DNA of 64,000 nt from Manihot esculenta (Eukaryota; Streptophyta; Magnoliopsida; Malpighiales; Euphorbiaceae): the NCBI RefSeq assembly GCF_001659605.2, contig NC_035174.2, positions 22,146,027 through 22,210,026 of the forward strand, in the 5' to 3' direction. A model generated the notes under the pieces. The model was given only the letters and a program-made list of their open reading frames with translations, had not been told where the DNA came from and searched no databases. A program made the position numbers and the translations under genes. Shown piece after piece: positions 10,536 through 23,830 of the stretch (positions within the stretch are counted from its first letter, which is position 1; every line of letters starts with the position of its first letter).

Positions 10536-10778
10536 CTTAGCTCTGGAAAACAACACATAACATAACACATTAGCAGCATATAGGCCATGTAGAAACACAT
10601 GAACCCTCAAGCAGACATCAAATAAAAAAATGCACATGCATAATCATGGCATTTCACATCATCAAATAGACAGGACTCAACATCCTATCCTAGTGGACAT
10701 GATTCCTATTGTGCTTGACCTACTAGAACCTCTATGAGCCCAACACTCTCTATAGGTCCGACCATATGAACCTAGGGC

Positions 10779-10790
10779 TCTGATACCAAT
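10779..10790 (-). other. Primer-binding site of E2
   Basis: Reading the minus strand, ATTGGTATCAGAG follows directly after the LTR end at 10792. It matches the initiator methionine tRNA primer site used by E1 and sets E2's orientation. Confidence 0.85.
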
Positions 10791-10791
10791 C

Positions 10792-13700
10792 TGTAACGAC
10801 CCAGAAACCGGACCGCTACTGGTGTAATACCCGGCTAGACGCCGGCATCGGAATTCTTACTTTCCGGTAGGATTTCCGTTGGAATCTGGACTTCGAGGAT
10901 GTCGGAGGTTCCTAGAAGGGTAAAAGAGAAAGGTTTTCTAAAAGGTGTTTAAGGGTTTTATGGTTTTGAATGCAAAGGATTTGAGTTTTGAAGAGAAAAG
11001 ACCAAGGAGGCATTTGCCAGGTTCGGTCGCCGAAAGTGAAGTTTGGCCGCCGAACGTTGCATGGTTTTGCTGCCTCCGAAGCCCATGTTCGGCCGCCGAA
11101 CGTGGTGGAGGTTTGCATGCAGGTTTGGCCGCCAGAAATGGTTGACCAAGCCGCCTATAAAAGGCCCCTTGTCCGGAAAAAGGGGGAGTTTTCTCTCCAT
11201 TCTCAGGCTAAGGTGAGTTCATGCTCTCCTTGGGTTGTTTTCATGGTTTTTCTTCAAATCCTTCAAGGTTTTCATGTGTTTTCTCCTTGTGTTGAAGGGT
11301 TGTGAGCTTGGAGCATGGAGGTGGAGCTTGGAGACTTTTGGAGCTTGGATCTCCAGATCTTCAAGTTTGGATCGCACCAACTCTTGATTTTCAAGAGGTA
11401 AGTGTAGATCCTTGGCTTTTATGGTGTTTTAAGTGAGTTTTATGAAGGGAAAAGGGTTAGGATTGCATGGTTTTGCATGGTTGTGCATAATAGGGTTTAT
11501 GTACCCTTTAGGCCTATGTATGCTTTATGTGTTGCCATGATGATGTTTGTGGGAGTTTAAGCTTGAGTTAAGCTCCTTTTTGCATGGTTAAGGGTTTATG
11601 CATGTTTTAGAGAGGTTGGATGCATGTTTTGGGTGTTTGAAAGTTTGGGAGGCTTGTATGCATGCGAGGCTGAGTTCTGGACGAACTCAGGTTCGGCCGC
11701 CGAAGGTAGTTTCGGCTGCCGAAGCTGCCTGTGGATGCATGGTTTGGCCGCTTAACCTTGCCCCCGAAAGTTGAGTTTCGGCTTGGAAGCAGGCTTTCGG
11801 CCGCCGAAGGAAGGTTCGGCCGTCGAAGATGCCTGAGTTTCGGATCTGGAGAGGGAGTTCGGCTACCGAAGGTGCCGCCGAATGTGCCTGCCTTTCGGAT
11901 CTGGAGAGGGTATTCGGCCGCCGAAGGTGCCACTGAAGGTGCCCTGTCCAGGCTTTCTTTGCTTGTTTTTCCATGCATGCTTGAGGTTTTTTAGGGGGTT
12001 TGTGGGGGAATGTTAAGAGCTATGTTAGAGTTGTTTGATCCCTCATTTGAGTCCACCTGTGTAGGATCAGACCTGAGGAATCGAGGTGTTTAACAGTGTT
12101 AGCGGCTTCAGAGGGAGTCCAGAGTTAGCCCAGCAGTTGCTAGAGGTGAGTGGAACTAACCTATGTTTTTCAATGAATGAATGTTTTAGCATGTTCCATG
12201 CATCACGAATGCCATGTCTATAGGTTGTATTGCATTAGTGTTCACGAAAATGACGCATTGCATTGTTTATTGTACATGTGGATGGACAACAGGACGACTC
12301 ATTAGCCCTCTAGTATTGCATGTAACAGAAGTCCTAAGGAGCCCCTTGAGGGCCGGGCACAGAGCTATGTATGTAACAGAAGTCCTGAGGAGCTCCTTTG
12401 AGGGCCGAGCACAGAGTAGAGGGAGTTTTGAGTCAGTCCATCCTTGATGTGATTTATTTGTGATGTGATGCATTCTATGATGGCATATGTTTTAATGTTT
12501 TTATTGTTGTGCTCACTGGGCTTTATAGCTCACCTCATTCCCTAACCCCATGTTTTCAGGGCCAGAGTTAGCTATAGGAAGTCAGAGTCAGCAAGAGTAA
12601 GAGCAAGGTTTTGGTTATGTCTCAGTGTCTTAGACAGGTAGTGGACATGATGTATTGTAATGTTATGTACAGGCATGTTATGGCATGTAATGCATACAGA
12701 GTTATAGTATTGTGCTTAGCCCTAGTGTTTGGATAATCCCTAGTGTTTGGATAATCCCTTTGTACATGGATCTTTTATATGTTTTATAATGAAATGTTTA
12801 TGGACCGAACTTGACATATGGTATGCTGACCCTACTAGAGCATTTGATGAGGGCTCTCATATTGGGGTTCTATGCTTGCAGAGCTAGGGCATGCCCAGGT
12901 CAAGCTTGGTAAATGACAAGTTTTAAAGTGAAATGAAAAGTTTAAAGTTTTATGAAAATTGTTGATCATGTATGGGATTATACCAGTTGTTCAGAGTGCA
13001 TAGGAGGCTTGCTATGGGTCCCAGCGGTCTTAAGTCGATCTGGATCCTAGCGCCGATGGCGGTCCAGTTTTCGGGTCGTTACAACTGGCGCTAGGATCCA
13101 GATCGACTTAAGGTCGCCGGGACCCGTAGCAAGCCTGCTATACTCTCTGTGTACCTGTCAAATCCCATACATGATCATACATTTTCTGTAAAAAAAAAAA
13201 AAGAAACTTTGCTCTGTACCAAGGCTCAACCTGTGTATGTACTAACTCTGTACTACAGAACCTCTTACTAGAGCCCTCATCATTGCTCTATATGGGTTAA
13301 AACTCATACTATGTTAAGCCTGGTTCTCATACTCATCAAGAAAAAACATTTACATAAACCAACCATGTAAACAAAAAGGGATTTACAATACTAATATGGG
13401 TCAAGCACACTACTATCCTCTGTACAAGACTGAACTATCTCTGTTACAATATTACATGTCCACACTATGCTATTACACCACTTTTTACTCTTTTTGTACC
13501 CTGCCGAACTTCCCCTGAACTCTGAACCTGCAAGACTGGGGTTAAGGGAGAGGGGTGAGCTATACTAGCCCAGTGAGTAGAACAGTAAAACATGTTAAGA
13601 AACATGCTCAAATGAAATGCATCATATCACAGACAATTCACAGCAAGGATGAATGTGTCACCAATAGTCCCGACATACTAAACTCGTGCCAGGGCGTAGA

Positions 13701-15124
13701 ATGGGCACCTGGTCTTCCTCATACCTCGTGCCAGGGCATAGAATGGGCACCTGGTCTTTCTCATAACTTGTGTCAGGGCGTAGAATGGACATCTAGTCTT
13801 TCTCAGGGACTAATGGATCATCCACTATCATCCACATCAACAATATAGAATGCAATGCAACATAATCAATCTATTGCATATTCATGGTGCATGAAACATG
13901 CTAAAAGCATTTGATTTCTTAATTAAAAAGATTAAGTTTAGTTTCACTCACCTCTGGCTGACTCTGTACTGACTCTGAAGCAGTGCTCACTGTTGATCTC
14001 TTTGGTTCCTCTGGTCCGTTCCTACACAGATGGACTCAAATGAGAGACCAAACTAACTCAAGAATAACTCTACAAACCTCCCCAAAAACCCCCTAAAACA
14101 TCCTAAAACAAGCAAGAAAAACATGCAAAAGAAGGCTGGATAGGGCACTTTCGGCGGCAGGTTTGGCGGCCGAAAGTCCCTTCCAGAGCCGAAACTCAAG
14201 CACTTTCAGCGGCACTTCGGCTGCCGAAAGTCCTCTCCAGAGACGAAAGTCCCCAACCTTCGGTGGCCGAAACCCCCCTCCAGAGCCGAAAGTCCAAACT
14301 TTCGGGGGCGAGCTTAGGCAGCCGAAACCACCTCCTTAGCATGTTCGGCGGCCGAAACTAGGTTTTCCAGTAAGGCAGAACCCTGCTCTGCTTCATGCAA
14401 AACTTCCTCCAAACTTCTCAAACATGCAAACCACAACTCCACAACACACATATACTCAAGTATATGCACAAAGGGGTCCAAAACTACCTTAAAACCCCAA
14501 CAAACATCACAACTCAACACATAAACATGCTTTGACCACAAATCAACCAAAAACTCAACTTAACCTAAACATGCATCTCTACCCATAAAACTCCATAAAA
14601 CCTTCATAAAACATGAAAAGAAGTTAAGGATCTACACTTACCTCTTGAAGATCTAGAGAATAGGTGATCCTAACGTGGAAATATGGAGCAACTCTCTCTC
14701 AAAGTCTCCAAGCTTCAAAACTTTGGTTTTTAGCTCAAAACCTTCAAACAATCATGAAAACTTATCAAAACTTTGAAAGATTTGAAGAAAACATGAAGAT
14801 CACCCAAGAAAGATCATGGTCTCACCTCTGTCCGTGAAAATGGAAAAAAACTTATCCATTCACCGACCTAGGGCCTTTTATAGGTGGCTGGCCAGACCAC
14901 CTTCGACGGCCTAACGTGATTCCAAACTCATGCATGTTCGGCGGCTGAACCTGGCATTTCTTCCTTGGTTCTTTTCTTTCACAAACTCATTTCCGTTTAC
15001 ACTTAAAACCTTAAAACATATCAAAACTCTTTAGAAAACATATCTATTACCCTTCTAGAGGGTTCCGACATCCGAGATTCCACCGGACTGTAGAATTCCG
15101 ATGCCAGTCTAGCCGGGCATTACA
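10792..15124 (-). mobile_element. 5' LTR of E2, split by a solo LTR
   Basis: On the minus strand this LTR starts at 15124 (TGTAATGCCCGGCTAG) and ends at 10792 (GGGTCGTTACA). It is interrupted by the 10823-13083 insertion plus a five-base duplication; the LTR without the insertion is about 2067 bases. It keeps the TATA box (14882-14875), the splice donor (14641-14640), both 13-mer arrays and three copies of the 31-bp core. It directly abuts a Tat-type gag relic at 15125, the site E2 inserted into. Confidence 0.9.
10823..13083 (+). mobile_element. Solo LTR of the Tekay-like family, nested in the E2 LTR
   Basis: This complete LTR of 2261 bases runs from TGTAATACCCGGCTAG to GGGTCGTTACA and has no internal region. 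The five-base direct repeat ACTGG lies on both sides (10818-10822 and 13084-13088), and the E2 LTR sequence resumes exactly after it. This is the signature of an integrated element reduced by recombination between its two LTRs. The TATA box is at 11156-11163, the splice donor at 11398 and the 13-mer arrays at 11018-11140 and 11690-11935. A GAGGAGC/CCTGAGG-type repeat near 12330-12420 replaces the usual 31-bp core. Confidence 0.95.
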
Positions 15125-15766
15125 ACTGTGATCTTCATGAAAATGGCAATACTTGGTCCTGTCTGGTTTCTTCGCTTTCTGAGGATTGAGCTTAGGCGGC
15201 CACCTGATGTCATTATCATTTTTTTATCCACATTAAAATGCAAGTCCATGAGTCATTCAACATAGTATAATTCTTATACTTACTTTGGTCATCCCTCTTT
15301 CAGGAGATGGGATAGCTCCTGTGATCTCCTTCATGTCCTCACTTCTCGGGCTTTCGCCCTCTTGTCCTCTCTTAGTGCTTGGACTTTGTTGTCTAGCTTG
15401 ATATACTTCTAAGCTTTGTCTATCAATTGATGGTACGTCGTGGTTAGATTTTTAATTAAGGAGTCCATGAATTGGACATTGTGTGTTCCTTTTTTCAATG
15501 CTTTGCATGTTATCTCATGATTTAATTCTTCCACTTGTATTGTCTTAGCATTGAACCGTGATATAAAACTCCTTAAAGACTCACTCTCTCCTTAGCAGAT
15601 CTTTCACAAATCAAAGGAAAGTTTTTTAGGAGGTATACAAGTAATAAATCTAAATTTAAATAATGTAGCAAACTGTGTAAAGTTTTGAATTAAACCTAGA
15701 CTCAAATATTGGTACCATTTCTGAGCCAAACTTGTGAGTGTTGGTGGAAACAATCGACATAGCGCA
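15125..15766 (-). pseudogene. Decayed gag of a Tat/Ogre-like gypsy element
   Basis: The minus strand from about 15600 encodes ESLRSFISRFNAKTIQVEE, the hallmark of the plant Retrotrans_gag domain (ESLRxYxxRFN). A YHQLIDKA segment and a KYIKLDN stretch follow, with an in-frame stop between them. Near 15125-15165 the frame ends in KYCHFHEDHS, the start of the CxFHxxHGH zinc motif typical of Tat/Athila/Ogre gag, broken exactly where E2 inserted. Several stops make it non-functional. The sequence between 15620 and 15766 is leader-like. The LTR fragment at 16908-17257 is probably from the same element. Confidence 0.7.
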
Positions 15767-16907
15767 TGTAACGACCCGATGACCGGACCGCTACCGGCGC
15801 TAGGATCCAGATCGGCTTAAGGCCGCCGGGACCCGTAGCAAGCCTGCTATACATTCTGTAAACCTGGTACATCCCATACATGATCAACAATTTCCATAAA
15901 AATTGAAACTTTACATCTACCAAGCTTAACTTGTGCATGCACATTAACTCTATAAACATAAAATCCCATCCTAGAGCCCTCATCAAATGCTCTAGTTAGG
16001 TCATCATTTCATATATTAAGCTTGGTCCTCAACATATATCATTATCAAACATAATAATATACAGATCATGTACAAAGGAAATAACCAGCTCTAGGGCCAA
16101 GCACAACTCTATCACCAATATACATTACATGACTTTACATTATTTTCAATACATGTCCACTACTGAACTATTACAAAAGCTTTTCTCCTGAAGCTATCCC
16201 ATGCTAACTCTGGCCCTGCAAACCTGGGGGTTAAGGAGAGGGGTGAGCTACTAGAGCCCAGTGAGTAGAGCACTAATAAAAACATTAAAACATGCCTCCA
16301 TGGAATGCATCACATCACAAACAAATCATATCAAGGATGAACTTGTCACCAATAGTCCTGACATACTGCACTAGTGCCAGGGCGTAGCATGGGCACCTGG
16401 TCTCTCTCATAACTCATGCCAGGGCGTAGAATGGGCTCCTGGTCTTTCTCATAACTCGTGCCAGGGCGTAGAATGGGCTCCTGGTCTTTTTCAAGGACTA
16501 AAGGATCATTCAACATTCATCCACATCCATAACATATAATGCAATGCAACATATTCGTGAGTTCGAATGCACATCCTATAAACACATGGCATTGATGATG
16601 CATGAGTCATGCTAAAACTTTGCATTTGAATTGAAAATATAGTTTAGTTCCACTCACCTCTAGTAGACGCTGGAATACCTCTGAACCAGCTAACACTGAG
16701 GGCCTCCTTGGTTCCTCGGGTCCGAACCTACACAGGTGGACTCAAATGAGGTTCCGACATACTCTAACATAACTCTAAACATTCCCCTAAAAACCCCCTA
16801 AAACATCACAAACATGCATGGAAAAACAAGCAAAGGAAGGCTGGACAGGGGTCTTTCGGCGGCACTTTCGGCGGCCGAACCCCCCTCCAGAGCCGAAACT
16901 CATGCAC
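15767..16907 (-). mobile_element. Truncated Tekay-like LTR
   Basis: On the minus strand this has an intact LTR 3' end (GTCGTTACA at 15767), three copies of the 31-bp core and part of the downstream 13-mer array. It then stops abruptly near 16907, where Tat-type LTR sequence begins. U3, the TATA box and the splice donor are missing, so it is a promoterless fragment. The right boundary is a deletion breakpoint rather than an LTR end; its exact base is uncertain by a few positions. Confidence 0.85.
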
Positions 16908-17257
16908 TTTCTTCTTTTATACTGTAAAAATGTGAAGATAAATATAGTATTTCCCGATAATTCGACGATAATGTGGCCGACTGCTTGATAAGCGATGTCA
17001 CCGGCTAATAGGTTGGTGCTCCGCGATTATAGGCGTAATGGAGATACGCTGGACTGTACTTGATAACGATAATTTTATATCAAGACTTGTCCTGTCTAGA
17101 TGAGGGCGAGTCTTGATAATAAACCGGATTTTTAGGTTTTCGAGACTTTTTTTTTCTTGAACGGAACTATGTTTTCCGTTTATGAGATTCTTACCATATG
17201 ACCCTGTCATATGGTAAGAGCTCATAGTTTATTTTGGACGAATGTTATGTAGCATCA
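16908..17257 (-). mobile_element. LTR fragment of the Tat/Ogre-like family
   Basis: The minus strand starts TGATGCTACATAAC at 17257 and is clearly related over its length to the + strand LTR at 37998-38345. Both share the central CCTATAATCGC segment, the AAATACTATATTTATC segment and the terminal TATAAAAGAAG. The part downstream of the TATA box is missing. With the gag relic at 15125-15766 on the same strand, it probably marks the 5' end of an old element later split by Tekay insertions. Confidence 0.7.
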
Positions 17258-18639
17258 ATATTTTTTAAAAAAATTATTTAATATTTAATATTTTATTTTA
17301 ATAAGTTTATCTTAAAGATTTTATGTTTTAGCATTTATGTATACCTGAAAGTCAATTTTTTTTTAATTTTAAATTAATTTAAATAATAAAATTATTATTC
17401 AATCTAAATTTTAAATTCAATCGTAAATAACTAAAATATCTAGAGATATATTTAAAAATCCTTTTATTTTTTCTTTACCATTTTTATATACAGTACTAAC
17501 TTTTCATTAACATGCAATGCACAATGTTATACTTGTTATTTTTTTTTATATGTAATATTATATAATATTAAAAAATTAAAAAAATATATAATAATAATTT
17601 ATTTTCACTTAAAATAATAAAGCATAATTATCAAATTAAAATTGAATAAGTATAATTAAAATTTAATTAGAAAAATTATCAGGTCAAAATAGAAATTCCA
17701 ACATCAATACAATTTTATACTAATTTAATTTCATAAAATATATGTACAATTCATTTAATTTTTTATCATTAAATATTAATATTTTAAAATTTTAAATTAA
17801 ATTTATTTATAAAATTTCAATCATGAATAATGTTCAGGGCAAGGTAATTATTTCATAAAATCATTAAAATAACTTAAAAACTTCACAAAAAAAAAATCCA
17901 ATTACAAATCTTTTTAATGATCCATAAAATCACTAAAATAACTTAAAAACTTTATAAACCCAATTAAAAAGTTTCTTAGTGATTGAAAGGTCTATCAATA
18001 ATGATATGATATCAAAAAGCTAAAAATTTCTAATTATAAAATATTTGATTTGCTTATGTAAATAGAGATTGTCAATCATATGAGATATTTAAATATTTTT
18101 TAGTAATACAAATAATATCTTTGAATGTTGTTTCATAAAATCTTCATATGCTTTATCATTCAGGTAATTTAATTTATAAATGTGTTTTTTGAATGCAACC
18201 TCGTACATAGGATATACTACCTTCCAAAATAAGAACTTTTAACTCTTTTTCTTTATGTAAATTTTTTCAATTAGCATAAATATGCTTTGCACAGTTTTTA
18301 TATTTTATATGGGGGCTAATTTTTTAATTGCCTTTGCTAAACCTTGAAATTTGAAAAAAAAAATTAGCATTTGAAATTTAAATATAAAATTATAATTAAA
18401 TTACTAGTTACAATAGAAAGATATTTTTTCGTTACTCACTACTGTTAGACTCAAACCATCATCACTCACTACTTCTATACTCAAACCATCAACTGCGTTG
18501 AGATCTTCAAAGAGGAGTGACTTAAACCATCAACTACATTGAGATCTTCAAAGAGCAACTCTAGAAACCATTTTCAACTTTCATCATTTTCTCCCTCTAC
18601 ATATACTTGGTCTGCATCTCTTTAAAAATGTTTTTCTTA
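17258..18639. other. AT-rich sequence, no gene recognised
   Basis: Very AT-rich DNA with many short A and T runs and no long open frame. A short direct repeat around 18470-18560 (ATCAACT-type units with GAGATCTTCAAAGAG) precedes the MULE relic and could be its 3' part. Nothing else was recognised. Confidence 0.5.
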
Positions 18640-19735
18640 AATTGAAAAATTCAATATAAAATCTTTTGAAAAGAGGGCTGCAATCAGTACTCGTGGCTTC
18701 TATAAGCAACTCAAAGTTGCCTTCTCTATCTGCTTTCTATAATTCAGTTTTATAAAACCATAATTTGGTATAATAAGCTTCCAAATTATACCTTAAAATT
18801 CTTAGAGCCTTTGTCTTTACTTTATAGCAAATCCATTTATTCATTACGTGACATTATATTATGGATCCCTCATGAACCTTGACAAAAATTCTTTTACTAA
18901 CTATTTTAATTTAGCTAGGCTATTGATGAGACTTTTATAGCAACAATGAGCACTATTATTTATATCCATTACTGATACCATATTTTGTGATGCATTCCCT
19001 GAATTGACTGGTACTCTTAAATATCATTTCCGCTTAAAAATTAAATGTAGTGGGATCACATTTTGAATTGTATCTAATAACTTTTTTTCCTTTTCTTTCT
19101 CTAATTGTTAGTGTCATTTTCATCACTAGAATAAGGTGTTTCAAATTCATCAATCATCTAAATTATCATATTCAGATGGATATCCTTACTGCCAATTCTC
19201 ATCCTCAACACCAATCATTTTATCCAAACCTAAGCCATTTCCATTATCATAATCTAATTTGTCAAACTCAGTTTTTTTATGTATTGCCTGAATGAATTCA
19301 TCATCATCTATATCATACTCAGAAAATAAACTCTCATCAATGTATTTATCTTCCTCAGTTTGCTTAAGTGGAATGTACTCTATGTCATTACTATCTTCAT
19401 CGCTAAATGGTTCAATTAGTGCATCATTAATTCCTACCTCAATGGGTGCTTCAACACTGTTCTTACTTTCCTACTATCAGTTTTACACTTAATGAAAAGC
19501 TTTAAAATTTTAAAATTTGCTTCATCTTCCCACATCTGCATAACATTATCAATTTATCATCATTAAACACTAAAGTATAGTATTTCAAATCTCCTATAGG
19601 TTTGTAATACTCAATTTTTGTCACTTCATAAAAACCCAAATCTTTATATCTATTGACAATGTCTCCACATTTTACTAGTTCACTATCAGTCCATCTACAG
19701 AGAATAATAAACATATTACCCATGTTGCTTTTCCT
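18640..19735 (-). pseudogene. MULE (Mutator-like) transposase relic
   Basis: Read on the minus strand, this begins with a segment (19723-19502) resembling the N-terminal domain of plant MULE proteins: a KDLGFYEVTKIEYY stretch followed by a hydrophobic/acidic stretch. An acidic linker follows (19470-19265; EPFSDEDSND, SEYDIDDDEF). Near 19030-18970 comes FKSTSQFRECITKYGISNG, matching the opening of the MULE zinc-binding domain (FxSxxEFRxAxxxYAI). After that, frames are broken by several stops, with faint similarity to the following region down to about 18640. The catalytic DDE region was not found. It is non-functional and family assignment rests on these motifs alone. Confidence 0.6.
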
Positions 19736-22700
19736 TCAAATAGCTGCTCCACCTTCCTTTGTCTCTTTTGGTACAGGTGAAATGTCATGTTGAACCACGT
19801 TTGATCTCTAAAAAGCACAATCCTTTTGTAAAATTAATTTAATTTAAAATTAGACAATCTAAAATTAATTAATTTATCTCTACTTTTAAATTATCCAATA
19901 AAAAATTTCTTATATTTTGTAGATTCAACTTTTTAATCTTTCTGTTAAAAAATATTAAATATTTTAAATTATTTAATTTTTATAATTTTAATTATATTTG
20001 TTATTTAATCTCTATAATTTAAATATTCATATTAATTTTTTTATAAAATAATTAAAGAGTTTAATTTTATAAAATATAAATACATTTCAATTCAATGATT
20101 TTAAAATAAAAATAAATTAATAAAATTAAAAAAAATTAAGGATCTAATAGTAATTTTTCCGGATACTAATGATGTGTATTAATGAGATAAATGTGTCTTT
20201 TTGACCATCAAATCATTATTTTTCTTTTTCCACTTTCAGACTCAATCTAAGGATAATTATGTTTAGGTTTAGAGATAATGAAGGTCCCATTGGTGGCCAA
20301 AAATGCAAGCATGCTTCAGGATTTCCACTTCCTCACTAAGAATTCTCCTTTATTATTTATTTACAAATCCAATGTCTTTTTCCCTTCCTATTTTTCTTTT
20401 TATAATAAAAAGTTTCAAGGGATAAGAGGATAGTCCCAAGCTGCAATAAGCTTATTGAAATTAAGAAAAGACATGTTAATATATAAGCATCAGCGATCAA
20501 TGAATATGACAAAAAAATTATAATAATTATTTATAAATTAATTATATCATTACTGTATGCACAGACTAACAGATTTAATCTGATAATAAGTATATCTAAG
20601 TAAATATAAAATCTTCTCAGATTCTACTCTTTTAATCTCTGATGTCCAATCTTTATTTTTTTTTAAAAATAATTATATCATTAATAATTTATAATAAAAT
20701 AAAAAATAATTTCACTTAATACTAAATATCCTCAAAATTTATTTATTAAACTATAAATATTTATAAAATGATAAAATTAAATTAGTATAATTTTATAAAT
20801 TTATAAAAATTCATAGTATATTTAGTAAAACTTAGAATACAGTCAATTATTAATTTATGAATATTTGTATTTAATTATATAATTTTTATAAATTTAAGTG
20901 TTGAACACATAATAATTTTAATTTTAATATTTAATAGATTAATATTAATAAATATAAAAATGTGAAAATATATTCAGCACAGCAACAAAATTTTAAACTT
21001 CAACTTCATTAACATTAATCTCTATTCATTTTAAAATAGACTAGCTTTATTCAACGTGTAACACGCATTTAATACTCATTATAATATTATATATATAATT
21101 GTAATTATTTAATAATTTTATAATCATTTTCTATTTTATTTAATAATTTTATACTATAAATTTAAATTTATTATTTATATATGATTCAAAATTCCAATTT
21201 TTGTTAATAATAAATTAATTAAAATAATGAAGTTATTATCTATTGTAAAAGTTAATTTCAATTATAAAATTACCATCGATTTATAAATTTAAATATATAT
21301 AAATTTTAAATTTTATTAAATTTTAATTAATTTAAATAATAAAATCATTATCTACTTAAATTTAATTATATATTTGTAACTAATTAGATAAATGTAGACT
21401 ACATTCTATATATATATATATATAATTAAAATTTATTAAATTTAATAAATTATTTTAGTATAATAAGTAATTTAATTCTTCTAAATTTAAAATTAATAAA
21501 ATTAAACTAAATTCACTTGTACAATATTATAAATATTTTTTACTTTAAATAAAGATTATAATAAAAAAGTACTATAATATTAAATAAATTAATTTTATAA
21601 TTATTAAATATAATATATTATAAAATAAAATAATAAAACTTACTGTAATTATTAATTCTAACTATATTAATATTTATATTATTTTTAATTTATTTAAAAA
21701 ATAATTTTTAACTAAAAAAATTTAATTAGAGATTAAAAATATTATCTCTTTCAATTCAATCACAGCTGATCAGTTTTTATCTTGCATAATATATTACTGC
21801 TTTTTAGATAGAATTATTTTTAATATTTGAGAAAATTAAATTTTTATGCAAATTGCAATAAAATTATAAAATAAAGTAAAATTATAAAATAAAGTAAAAT
21901 TTATTTCTTATAGTATTTATATATATAAACACTCGCTAATATAAATTTTTTTAATAGCAAAAAAATAAAATTACAGAAAAATAAAATAAGTGTACAGATG
22001 AAAATAGAGAGCCGATTCGTTCTATTTACTGTTTTAGATAAAATTCTAAATTTGCAACCTTAAAAACTCTTAAAGAATTTCTTTGAAATTTTCATTATAG
22101 TACCGTATTTTACAGTTTTTTAGGAAGTAAAAAATGATTTTTAAAGTACTTAAATTACAATTTAATTTGCCAATAATTATTGATTATCATAATAAATTTT
22201 AATATTTTATTTAAATATTTTTAAATTTAAACTATCAAATATCTTTTATAGAAAAATGATTTTTTTAAATGTTTTAATATATTTTTAATAAAATTATTCT
22301 TTTAAATAATTTAAATTTTTTTAAGTATCTAAATAATAATAAAATTACTAATATTTAACATTAAGATAATCACTTTATTATTTTATTTTTTTAATTATTA
22401 GTTTATTGATAAATATTTTATATATCTTATAATTTTTATTTTTAAAATTTGAATTTATTATCTAATATTTTAATATTATGATAATTATTTTTGATATTTT
22501 TAAATAATATTTAAGTTTGTTAATTTAATAAGTCCTATTGGATAAAAAAAATTTAAAGGTTTGCAACTTTTTATTATTATATCTTAACCTTAAAATTTTG
22601 GACAATAAAACTTACCTCAATTTTGGTCAACTGTTGAATCAATTTTGACCATATTTTTTTAAAGTCACATGGTATTCTACGTGGCTTAATCTTAATATTT

Positions 22701-23230
22701 TTTAATTTACACTTAAACAAATTGTAAACCAAGATTAGTTCATACTTAAATTTCTTATCCTAACTTAAACAACCATGATCAAAGGTTTACCTATTAACTC
22801 CAAAAAAATTCATCTTACCATAATAAAGAAATACAACGCAACAGTAGCTCAGTTTGAATATTCTTTGACAATAATAATGAATATGCGGTCTAGAAAGAGT
22901 GAGAAAGCGTGAACATAAATCACTTTTTGGTTATGTACAGAGAGTTAGAGAGAGAGTCACGCAACATTGGATCCACAATGATAGGCAAGAGGACAACATG
23001 GAAGGAATATTTGAGATAAAAGCAAACGATGTATTCTTCTTTATTTATTCAATAGAGTAAAATATAGGTGAATATGTTGGGTCTATGTATATTTAATTAA
23101 AAAGTGGTAGAAGTTTTATGGATATTTTGCATGAATTATGAATTTTATATTATACAGCTTATGGTTGAGGATTTAGTAAAAAATTAGTTTATATGTTATT
23201 GTATTTGTATAATTCTATTCTGATTAATTT
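19736..23230. other. AT-rich sequence, no gene recognised
   Basis: About 3.5 kb of strongly AT-rich DNA. A less AT-rich patch at 20200-20480 (around AGGTCCCATTGGTGGCC) and another at 22830-23020 (AGAGAGTTAGAGAGAGAGTC) stand out, but neither holds a recognisable frame. A TATATATATATA run lies at 21411-21422. Confidence 0.5.
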
Positions 23231-23236
23231 ATTATC

Positions 23237-23830
23237 ATGCATTTAAAATGGACTAACAGTTATATTTTATCAGAGTTTCTTGTAGAAGTTTTTGTTGGTA
23301 GTGTCTTTAGTGAACCACCATTGATAAAGTATTCTGGAGGAAAAGCTTATCAGATAGATGCAGAGAATGAATATGTTGTTACAGGAGTGAATGAAATGGA
23401 TTATAATATTAATGATATTAGGGGAAAATGCCATTGATATACTAATAAGTGAGTCTCCTGATCAATATGAATGTTTTGAAACTACAGTTGAGGTGCAAAC
23501 AAATGAAGATAACTATAAAGATAGTGATGGTGTGTATACATCTAGTGAGCAACATATTGAAGAAGAAACAGATAATGAGAGTTTAGCTCCTGATTATGAA
23601 ACAGATGATGAAGAGTTTTTAAAAGTAATTTAAAAACAATTTGATTTTGATAATGGATTAAATGTGGACAATGTGAATGAGTTGGATATTGATGGTTTAT
23701 ATATAGATGCTGAAAATAGTAATAATGGAGAGAATGCAAGAACAATAAAGACAATAAAAATAAATATTATTCAGGTGATGATGGTTTTCATACATCATAC
23801 AGTAATGATCATAAATTTAAAAATATTAAT
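23237..23830 (+). pseudogene. Second MULE N-terminal relic
   Basis: The + strand encodes a short VEVFVGSVFSEPP...YSGG stretch (23279-23346) resembling the N-terminus of plant MULE proteins. After a frameshift comes an acidic linker (23440-23630; EQHIEEETDNESLAPDYETD, DDEEF), and then FDFDNG and ELDIDGLY segments separated by a stop. The acidic linker resembles that of the minus-strand relic at 18640-19735, so both may come from related elements. Only the N-terminal third is visible; no transposase core or terminal repeats were found. Confidence 0.45.
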
